Of a stretch of DNA of 15,826 bases, positions 7,742 through 13,925 are shown piece after piece. Made by a program: the position numbers and the translations under genes. Below the pieces are notes generated by a model. That model worked only from the letters and a program-made list of their open reading frames with translations, was not told where the DNA came from and made no database searches. How positions within the stretch are numbered: position 1 is the first letter of the stretch; each line of letters begins with the position of its first letter. The stretch comes from Bacteroidia bacterium (GTDB lineage: Bacteria; Bacteroidota; Bacteroidia; Chitinophagales; Saprospiraceae): positions 1 to 15,826 of the forward strand of contig JAUIIF010000032.1 in the NCBI GenBank assembly GCA_030431945.1. The letters are read 5' to 3'.

Positions 7742-7870
7742 TTTTCCACCAATCGGCAAAGGTTTTCCACAATGCTTAATCTGTTTTCCACAATGTGGAG
7801 AAAATGGAGCAAAATGTTAATTAGTTGATTTTCAGCATTTAATCTATTGTTTTCCACAATGTGTGGAAAA
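7742..7870. promoter_or_regulatory. 21-bp-phased array of TTTTCCACA (DnaA-box-like) sites
   Basis: TTTTCCACC begins at 7742, and TTTTCCACAATG begins at 7763, 7784 and 7850. The first three starts are exactly 21 bp apart. A degenerate unit starting TTTTCAGCATT at 7829 is 21 bp before the last box, and a weaker unit fills 7805-7828. TTTTCCACA fits the DnaA-box consensus TTWTNCACA. Reverse-strand copies sit at 7862-7870 (perfect) and 7794-7802 (one mismatch). TTAATCT recurs at 7776, 7839 and 7887. The position ahead of nrdBA suggests DnaA or NrdR control; an origin-type iteron array is the alternative. Confidence 0.65.
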
Positions 7871-7871
7871 C
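7849..7871. repeat. Perfect palindrome in the nrd upstream region
   Basis: The arms GTTTTCCACA (7849-7858) and TGTGGAAAAC (7862-7871) are exact reverse complements separated by ATG. A related shorter one, CCACA-A-TGTGG, lies at 7788-7798. Such symmetry suits a dimeric or paired regulator site, or two head-to-head DnaA boxes. Confidence 0.7.
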
Positions 7872-7980
7872 TTGTACTAAAATCTCTTAATCTTTAGTTT
7901 ACCTTAGCCAGCGAACGAGGGAAAACAACATTTTCTGTAAAATTATCCTTCGTTGTTCTTTCTTACTGATACCACTTAGG

Positions 7981-8022
7981 CTAAGGCGGCATGCTCCCTC
8001 TCCGGATTGGATGCCGCCTTAG
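7981..8022. repeat. 12-bp perfect inverted repeat (hairpin) in the nrdB leader
   Basis: CTAAGGCGGCAT (7981-7992) and ATGCCGCCTTAG (8011-8022) pair perfectly around an 18-nt pyrimidine-rich loop. No T-run follows on either strand, so a standard intrinsic terminator is doubtful. It may be a leader RNA structure, an attenuator, or a DNA site. Confidence 0.55.
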
Positions 8023-8196
8023 TTAGCCTGGGCCCTGCGCTCCGGCCACCACACTTTCTCACGACCTCAACGCACTGACTTTGCTTTTCAGCCGGCATTT
8101 CCGGCGGGGGGCAGGTCAGTTAACGGTCGGTGAACGACTTACTGAAACCAGTGCATTAATCCTATTTATCTCATCCTAATATTCTTTGCTGTTTAT

Positions 8197-9174
8197 ATGA
8201 ATGCTCCACTAGAACCTATTCTCGCCCCGAACGATGGCCGTTTCGTCCTTTTCCCCATCGAGCACGACGATATTTGGAAATACTACAAAGACAATGAAGC
8301 TTGCTTCTGGACGGCAGAGGAAATTGACCTCAGCGCCGACCTTAACGACTGGAACAACAAGCTCAACGATAATGAACGTCATTTCATCAAGCACGTCCTG
8401 GCGTTTTTCGCGGCTTCTGACGGAATCGTGAATGAAAACCTGGCCGAGAACTTCGTGGCCGAAGTACAATACACGGAAGCCAAATTTTTCTATGGTTTCC
8501 AGATCATGATGGAGAACATCCATTCGGAAACGTACTCGCTGCTGATCGACACTTACATCAGTGACCCTAAGGAGAAAGACTATCTCTTCAACGCCATCGA
8601 AACGATGCCCTGCGTAACGAAGAAGGCCGAATGGGCCCTCCGCTGGATTGATAACGGCACCTTTGCCGAACGGATCGTTGCCTTCGCCGCAGTAGAAGGT
8701 ATTTTCTTCTCGGGCAGTTTCTGTTCGATTTTCTGGCTGAAAAAGCGTGGCCTCATGCCGGGGCTGACGTTCTCCAACGAGTTGATCAGCCGGGATGAAG
8801 GCATGCACTGTGATTTTGCCTGTCTGTTGTACACCAAGCACATTGTACACAAGCTCGCTCCGGGCGTAGTAACCCAGATCATCAAGGATGCGGTAGCGAT
8901 TGAAAAGGAGTTTGTCTCGGACTCCCTGCCCGTCAACCTGATCGGCATGAACGCAGAAATGATGTGCCAGTACATCGAATTTGTCGCTGACCGCCTGCTG
9001 GTCGAACTGGGCGAACAGAAAGTATGGAACGTCGAAAATCCATTCCCCTGGATGGACATGATTAACCTGCAGGGCAAAACCAACTTTTTCGAAAAGCGGG
9101 TAGGGGAGTACCAGAAGGCCGGGGTTACTTCCGACCGGGACAAACAGACGTTCAGTCTCGACGAAGACTTCTAG
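8197..9174 (+). CDS. nrdB: Class Ia ribonucleoside-diphosphate reductase, beta subunit
   Basis: This 325-residue protein is very close in motif content to eukaryotic R2. It houses the diiron-tyrosyl radical needed for reduction of ribonucleotides to deoxyribonucleotides. All seven key residues are visible: Asp75 (AASDGIVNEN), Glu106 and His109 (MENIHSE), radical Tyr113, Glu167 (AAVEGIFF), Glu201 and His204 (SRDEGMH). Having Tyr rather than Phe or Leu at 113 marks it as a tyrosyl-radical enzyme. The C-terminal SLDEDF (320-325) corresponds to the tail that docks on the alpha subunit. It is cytoplasmic and works as a dimer with NrdA, whose gene starts 100 bp downstream in the same direction. The long upstream region carries the phased box array and a strong hairpin, which probably regulate it. 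Start MNAPLEPILA is the first in-frame ATG giving the expected length. Confidence 0.98.
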   Translation: MNAPLEPILAPNDGRFVLFPIEHDDIWKYYKDNEACFWTAEEIDLSADLNDWNNKLNDNERHFIKHVLAFFAASDGIVNENLAENFVAEVQYTEAKFFYGFQIMMENIHSETYSLLIDTYISDPKEKDYLFNAIETMPCVTKKAEWALRWIDNGTFAERIVAFAAVEGIFFSGSFCSIFWLKKRGLMPGLTFSNELISRDEGMHCDFACLLYTKHIVHKLAPGVVTQIIKDAVAIEKEFVSDSLPVNLIGMNAEMMCQYIEFVADRLLVELGEQKVWNVENPFPWMDMINLQGKTNFFEKRVGEYQKAGVTSDRDKQTFSLDEDF

Positions 9175-9181
9175 CACCGCC

Positions 9182-9199
9182 GCCCCGGCTAACCGGGGT
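9182..9199 (+). other. Hairpin between nrdB and nrdA
   Basis: CCCCGG (9183-9188) and CCGGGG (9193-9198) pair perfectly around the loop CTAA, with a flanking G-T pair. A pyrimidine-rich stretch (TTATCCTCTCCTCTC) follows, but not a T-run. It could lower read-through or protect the nrdB part of the mRNA. Confidence 0.5.
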
Positions 9200-9222
9200 T
9201 ATCCTCTCCTCTCAACATTCAT

Positions 9223-9241
9223 CGCACCTGCGGCCGCGCCC
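9223..9241 (+). repeat. 19-bp direct repeat, copy 1 (nrdB-nrdA gap)
   Basis: CGCACCTGCGGCCGCGCCC is identical to 13896-13914. Both copies are non-coding. It contains the palindrome GCGGCCGC. Confidence 0.7.
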
Positions 9242-9274
9242 TAAACGTCCGCATCTATCCATACCTCCACCATC

Positions 9275-11815
9275 ATGCAAGTCATCAAAAGATCCGGACG
9301 CAAAGAAGACGTCTCCTTCGATAAAATCACTGCCCGCATCAAGAAACTGTGCTACGGCCTCGACGAAAATTTCGTGGACCACATCACCGTATCCAAAAAA
9401 GTGATTCAGGGCCTCTACGACGGGGTGACCACCGTTGAACTCGATAACCTCGCCGCCGAAACGGCGGCCTCCATGAGCACCGTCCACCCCGACTACGCCC
9501 AGCTGGCCGCCCGCATCGCCATCTCTAACCTGCACAAGGAAACCGATAAGAGTTTCTCCGCAACGATGGAAGGCCTCTACAACTACGTTGACCCGAAAAC
9601 GGGCGCGGCCGCCGGCCTGATTGGCGACGATACCATGGCCGTCATCCGCGAGCACGCCGGTAAACTCGACGCCGCCATCATCTATGACCGCGACTTCGAG
9701 TTCGACTACTTCGGCTACAAAACCCTGGAGCGCAGCTACCTGATGCGGATGGATGGCGCCGTAGTGGAGCGCCCCCAGCAAATGTTGATGCGCGTAGCCG
9801 TCGGTATCCACCAGGAAGACATCGAAAGCGCCATCCAGACTTACCAGCTGATGAGCGAGAAGTGGTTCATCCACGCCACGCCGACGCTGTTCAACTCCGG
9901 TACGCCCAAGCCACAAATGAGCTCCTGTTTCCTGCTCAGTATGACGGACGACAGCATCGAAGGCATCTTCGAAACCCTGCGCCGTTGTGCCCGCATCAGC
10001 CAGGCGGCCGGGGGGATCGGACTCAGCATCCATAACGTCCGCGCCACGGGCAGCTACATCAAGGGCACCGGCGGCACCTCCAACGGCATCGTTCCGATGC
10101 TGAAGGTATTTAACGATACGGCCCGCTACGTAGATCAGGGCGGCGGTAAGCGCAAAGGGGCTTTCGCCGTTTACCTGGAGCCCTGGCACGCCGACATCTT
10201 TGAGTTCCTGGAACTGAAGAAAAACCACGGTAAGGAAGAAATGCGCGCCCGCGACCTCTTCTACGCCCTCTGGATGAATGACCTGTTCATGCAGCGCGTA
10301 AAGGACGACGGCGAGTGGAGCCTCTTCGACCCGAACGAAGCCCCGGGCCTCTTCGACGCCTACGGCGGCGAATTCGAGGCCTTGTACCACCAGTACGAGG
10401 CGGAAGGCCGGGCCCGCAGAACGGTGAAGGCCCAGGACCTCTGGTTCGCCATCCTCGACAGCCAGATCGAAACCGGTACGCCGTACATCCTGTACAAGGA
10501 CGCCGCCAACAAAAAATCAAACCAGCAGAACCTCGGTACCATCCGCAGCTCCAACCTCTGTACGGAGATCATGGAGTACACAAGCCCGGATGAAGTGGCT
10601 GTCTGTAACCTGGCCAGCCTGGCCCTGCCGAAGTACGTCAACGAAGACAAGACCTACAACTTCGACCGCCTGGTGGAAGTGACCCGCGTAGCCACCCGCA
10701 ACCTGAATAAGGTAATCGACCGCAACTACTATCCCATCGAGCAGGCCCGTAACTCCAACATGCGGCACCGCCCCATCGGCCTGGGCGTACAGGGGCTGGC
10801 GGATGCCTTCATCATGATGCGGATGCCGTTCGATTCTCCGGAAGCCAGACAGCTGAACAAAGACATCTTTGAGGCGATTTACTTTGCCGCCTGTACGGAG
10901 TCCATCGAGCTGGCCAGGAAGGAAGGACACTACGAAAGCTACCCGGGCTCTCCGGCCAGCAAGGGACAACTGCAGTTTGACCTCTGGGGCGTAACGCCCA
11001 GCGACCGCTGGGACTGGGCCGGCCTGAAGGAAGACCTGGCCAAGCACGGGATGCGGAACTCGCTCCTGGTGGCACCCATGCCCACCGCTTCCACCAGCCA
11101 GATTCTGGGGAACAACGAATGCTTCGAAGCTTACAGCTCGAATATGTACACCCGCCGGACGCTCTCCGGCGAGTTCGTGGTGGTCAACAAGCACCTGCTG
11201 CACGACCTCATCGGACTGGGGCTGTGGAACAACAGCATGCGTAACCGCCTGATGGCCAGCAACGGTTCGATCCAGGATTTCGACGACGTACCCCAGCACC
11301 TCCGCGACCTGTACAAGACTGTTTGGGAAATCAGCCAGAAAGTCGTGATCGACATGGCTGCCGACCGCGGCGCCTTTATTTGCCAGAGCCAGTCCATGAA
11401 CCTCTTCGTGGAGAACGTCAATTTCGGCAAACTGTCCAGCATGCACTTCTATGCCTGGAGCAAAGGCCTCAAGACGGGCATGTACTACCTGCGCACCAAA
11501 GCGGCCCGGGATGCTATCCAGTTCACGGTTGATAAGAACGCCCTTCAGAAGGCGGGCGACCAGGGCACCGGTGAAGTGAAGCAAGGCAAACGGAAGCCGG
11601 GCGCGGACGCAGGTGCAACGGCCGCAGGAACGGAGCAGGCGGCAGTAACCACGGCACCGGCTACCGCCGTTGCGGAGGTTCCCGAGGTGGCCGCCCCGGC
11701 CACCAGGCCGGGCGTTGACGCCAATGGCTTCGAAGAGCTGAGCGCGGATCAGGTGGAGAACGTCGGTAAGGCGTGCAGCCTTGATGATCCGGACTGCATT
11801 GCGTGCAGTGCGTAA
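9275..11815 (+). CDS. nrdA: Class Ia ribonucleoside-diphosphate reductase, alpha subunit
   Basis: The 846-residue catalytic subunit, eukaryote R1-like and close to colinear with it. Residues 1 to about 92 are an ATP-cone (overall activity site). The catalytic residues fall at the same numbers as in mammalian R1: Cys218 (SSCFLL) and Cys444 (AVCNLASL) for the redox pair, Asn427, Cys429 (thiyl radical) and Glu431 in NLCTEI, and Tyr737-Tyr738 for radical transfer from NrdB. The tail ends with Cys834, Cys841 and Cys844; the CxxC at 841-844 would reload the active site from thioredoxin. Between the core and this tail (about 759-832) is an unusually long Ala/Thr/Pro-rich low-complexity linker. It is paired with nrdB just upstream and followed by an intrinsic terminator. 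By family, it reduces NDPs to dNDPs and is inhibited by dATP through the cone. Confidence 0.98.
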   Translation: MQVIKRSGRKEDVSFDKITARIKKLCYGLDENFVDHITVSKKVIQGLYDGVTTVELDNLAAETAASMSTVHPDYAQLAARIAISNLHKETDKSFSATMEGLYNYVDPKTGAAAGLIGDDTMAVIREHAGKLDAAIIYDRDFEFDYFGYKTLERSYLMRMDGAVVERPQQMLMRVAVGIHQEDIESAIQTYQLMSEKWFIHATPTLFNSGTPKPQMSSCFLLSMTDDSIEGIFETLRRCARISQAAGGIGLSIHNVRATGSYIKGTGGTSNGIVPMLKVFNDTARYVDQGGGKRKGAFAVYLEPWHADIFEFLELKKNHGKEEMRARDLFYALWMNDLFMQRVKDDGEWSLFDPNEAPGLFDAYGGEFEALYHQYEAEGRARRTVKAQDLWFAILDSQIETGTPYILYKDAANKKSNQQNLGTIRSSNLCTEIMEYTSPDEVAVCNLASLALPKYVNEDKTYNFDRLVEVTRVATRNLNKVIDRNYYPIEQARNSNMRHRPIGLGVQGLADAFIMMRMPFDSPEARQLNKDIFEAIYFAACTESIELARKEGHYESYPGSPASKGQLQFDLWGVTPSDRWDWAGLKEDLAKHGMRNSLLVAPMPTASTSQILGNNECFEAYSSNMYTRRTLSGEFVVVNKHLLHDLIGLGLWNNSMRNRLMASNGSIQDFDDVPQHLRDLYKTVWEISQKVVIDMAADRGAFICQSQSMNLFVENVNFGKLSSMHFYAWSKGLKTGMYYLRTKAARDAIQFTVDKNALQKAGDQGTGEVKQGKRKPGADAGATAAGTEQAAVTTAPATAVAEVPEVAAPATRPGVDANGFEELSADQVENVGKACSLDDPDCIACSA

Positions 11816-12208
11816 GCATTCCCGGCTTTAGCATCAGCTCGCTTGCCAGCCGTAATGCGGGGAGCAGGCTGCCCCCGTCGCCGAAAAACCGGGTTGACAT
11901 TACCCGTCGGCGGATCGCCTGATCCCTGCGACCCACGCCATATAATGATCGCCCCTTTTGGTTCTGCCGAAAGGGGCGATTTTGCTTTGTCCGGCCCGCT
12001 TATCCCTTCTCTCAGCGGGTACCCCGTAGCCATGCTCAGGTAAGTTCCTTGACGCAGGGAAACAGGCAGATGGTGATCTGCGGGCGCCCGGACGGTGGAA
12101 CTGGACAAAGGAGCACCCTGGTGTAGCTGATTATTCAGCTGCCTCCGGATAAGCCATTGACCAAGTCTTGTTTTACCCCTAATTTACCGGGACAAAACCC
12201 TGTAAATT
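11816..12208. other. Intergenic region between nrdA and the phosphatase gene
   Basis: No gene was seen. It holds the nrdA terminator (11948-11983), a 6-bp inverted repeat AGCTGA-TTAT-TCAGCT (12125-12140), and a T-rich stretch near 12166-12185 (weak TAATTTAC, not a consensus box) where the promoter for the next gene may lie. Confidence 0.55.
11948..11983 (+). terminator. Intrinsic terminator of nrdBA
   Basis: A stem of 11 perfect pairs (ATCGCCCCTTT 11948-11958 with AAAGGGGCGAT 11970-11980) extends inward by T-G, G-C and G-C pairs to a TTCTG loop. It is followed by TTTTGCTTT. It lies 132 bp past the nrdA stop. Confidence 0.85.
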
Positions 12209-13840
12209 ATGCTGTTTCGCCCGCTGGTACTGCTCGTTCTCACCGGCCTTTTTGCCTGTGAAGCTGCCCCTCCCGACCTTACGGAAGGGAACTACCTGCA
12301 GGCCCCCTTCACCCAGCTGGATACCCTGGCGACGAACGACTGGTGGAACCGGGCGGAGAACCCCATCATTGACCTGAAGGTAGACCGGGATTCAGTCATT
12401 GCTTTCGGGGCCTATACCCTGGCGGACGGCGTACTGAAGCTCACGGCGCAGTTGTATCCACTCTACCCGGCCGAAAGCAAGGAGGTAATCCTGGAGGTAG
12501 AACGGGAGGGTGAATGGGAGGAAATCGGCCGTGGAGAAGTCCACGAACTGGGCTGGTCGACGTCTTTCCGGGTAGCAGGCTGGGAGGAGCAAGCCGTAAC
12601 CCCTTACCGGCTGCGGCACGGAGAAAAGGCGACCTTCACGGGCAGTATCCGGGCGGTTCCGGCTGCGGCGGAGGAAATTGTTCTGGTCGCCATGAGTTGC
12701 AACTCCAACAAAGACCGTGGCGGCCGGCCGAACTACGTGCGTAATATCGAAGCCATTGACCCGGACCTGGTGTTTTTTGCCGGAGATCAGTCTTACGACC
12801 ACCGGGAGCATACGGCGGCCTGGCTGAAGTTCGGGCAGCAGTTTCGGGAGGTCTTCCGCCACCGGCCGATGATCTCGATTCCGGATGATCATGACATCGG
12901 CCAGGGGAACCTCTGGGGGGAAGGTGGTAAAGTAGCGGAGAGCGGTGCTGGTCATGACGGTGGTTACTTTTTTCACCACGAATACGTGAAAATGGTGGAA
13001 CGCTGCCAAACGGCGCACCTGCCGGATGCTTATGACCCGACACCGATTGAGCAGGGCATCGGAGTTTACTATACGAACTACCCGCTGGGGCCGGTAGATT
13101 TTGCGATCATCGAAGACCGTAAGTTTAAGTCCGGGCCCAGTGGAAAGATTCCCCAAATGGGGCCGCGACCGGACCACATCAACGACCCTGGTTATGACCC
13201 GGCGGCGATTGATGTACCGGGCCTGAAGCTGCTGGGCGACCGGCAACTGGATTTCCTCAACGCCTGGGCGGCGGATACTGCGGCCGGCCGGATGAAAGCG
13301 GTTCTCTCCGCCACCGGCTTTTGTGGCGGTGCCCACCTGCACGGTGGGGCTGACAACCGCCTGCACGCCGACCTGGACTCCAACGGCTGGCCGCAGACCG
13401 GCCGCAATAAAGCGCTGGCAGCTATGACCAGGGCCAATGCCGTACATATTGCCGGAGACCAGCACCTGGCTACCGTCATCCAGCACGGCGGGGAAGATTT
13501 TCGGGACGGCCCCTGGGCCTTCGTGGTTCCCGCCATTGTCAACAACTATTACAGTCGCTGGTGGTGGCCGGCCGACGAAAAGGCGGGCGGGAATCCAGAT
13601 CCTGCTTCTCCCTTACCCTGGACGGGGGACTACCTCGATGGGTTCAACAACCGGATCACGATGCACGCTTACGCCAACCCCGATAGTGACTCAGCGGGGG
13701 CAGGCTTCGGCCTGATTCGCTTCAGGCCGGCAACCCGGCAGGTTGTTTTTGAATGCTGGCCCCGGGGGGCAGATCTGCGCCAGGGCAATGCCCGGCAATT
13801 TCCTGGTTGGCCAATAACTGTTGACCTGGCGTCGCGGTAA
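12209..13840 (+). CDS. Lipoprotein PhoD-like metallophosphatase
   Basis: This 543-residue protein has a lipobox LFAC (Cys17) after a short leucine-rich signal, so it is exported and lipid-anchored. An N-terminal beta-rich domain (about 30-150) precedes a calcineurin-like phosphoesterase domain of the PhoD type. In order it has MSCNSNK (about 169-175), FAGDQSYDHRE (Asp193, Asp197), IPDDHDIGQGN (Asp226, Asp227, His228, Asp229) and IAGDQHLATV (Asp417, His419); the family binds its metals with these aspartates and histidines. By family it hydrolyses phosphate mono- or diesters in the periplasm or on the surface; PhoD enzymes can be induced by phosphate starvation, but no Pho box was recognised here. 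It stands alone and is convergent with the AsmA-like gene. The start at 12209 gives a complete signal peptide. Confidence 0.88.
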   Translation: MLFRPLVLLVLTGLFACEAAPPDLTEGNYLQAPFTQLDTLATNDWWNRAENPIIDLKVDRDSVIAFGAYTLADGVLKLTAQLYPLYPAESKEVILEVEREGEWEEIGRGEVHELGWSTSFRVAGWEEQAVTPYRLRHGEKATFTGSIRAVPAAAEEIVLVAMSCNSNKDRGGRPNYVRNIEAIDPDLVFFAGDQSYDHREHTAAWLKFGQQFREVFRHRPMISIPDDHDIGQGNLWGEGGKVAESGAGHDGGYFFHHEYVKMVERCQTAHLPDAYDPTPIEQGIGVYYTNYPLGPVDFAIIEDRKFKSGPSGKIPQMGPRPDHINDPGYDPAAIDVPGLKLLGDRQLDFLNAWAADTAAGRMKAVLSATGFCGGAHLHGGADNRLHADLDSNGWPQTGRNKALAAMTRANAVHIAGDQHLATVIQHGGEDFRDGPWAFVVPAIVNNYYSRWWWPADEKAGGNPDPASPLPWTGDYLDGFNNRITMHAYANPDSDSAGAGFGLIRFRPATRQVVFECWPRGADLRQGNARQFPGWPITVDLASR

Positions 13841-13895
13841 AACCAATGAGATGGGGAATACGTCGGTACACCTTTGCTCATTACCACCCTTGCTG

Positions 13896-13914
13896 CGCAC
13901 CTGCGGCCGCGCCC
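13896..13914 (+). repeat. 19-bp direct repeat, copy 2 (convergent gap)
   Basis: An exact copy of 9223-9241, located between the phosphatase and AsmA-like genes. It is followed at once by CCGG-TAAAG-CCGG (13913-13925), a small hairpin. Confidence 0.7.
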
Positions 13915-13925
13915 GGTAAAGCCGG

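Larger units (their letters stand above)
7557..8196. other. 640-bp regulatory intergenic region upstream of nrdB
   Basis: No coding region was found. In order it holds: a 7-bp inverted repeat just after the lipoprotein stop (AGCGAAG 7557-7563, CTTCGCT 7583-7589) that could end the cassette transcript; a perfect TATATTTG at 7696-7703; a 21-bp-phased array of TTTTCCACA-type boxes at 7742-7870; an AT-rich stretch to about 7965 that includes a small ATTTT/AAAAT hairpin; a 12-bp-arm hairpin at 7981-8022; and a GC-rich stretch to the nrdB start. No Shine-Dalgarno sequence precedes the ATG at 8197. Confidence 0.6.

Noticed and set aside
7742..7870. CRISPR-like array
   Set aside because: Repeats are short, adjoin each other at 21 bp with no unique spacers, and no cas gene is near.
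7871..8196. Cobalamin riboswitch upstream of the reductase
   Set aside because: No B12-box-like sequence was found, and the enzyme is the diiron class Ia type, not the B12-dependent class II.
8209..9177. 322-codon reading frame antisense to nrdB
   Set aside because: A shadow of a highly conserved, well-identified gene; the protein has no recognisable features.
9212..10390. 392-codon reading frame antisense to nrdA
   Set aside because: Low stop frequency opposite a GC-rich gene; nrdA on the other strand is certain.
10517..11584. 355-codon reading frame antisense to nrdA
   Set aside because: Same reason: it mirrors nrdA codons and has no domain of its own.
12392..13486. 364-codon reading frame antisense to the phosphatase
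   Set aside because: It lies wholly opposite a gene with clear catalytic motifs and shows no family features.
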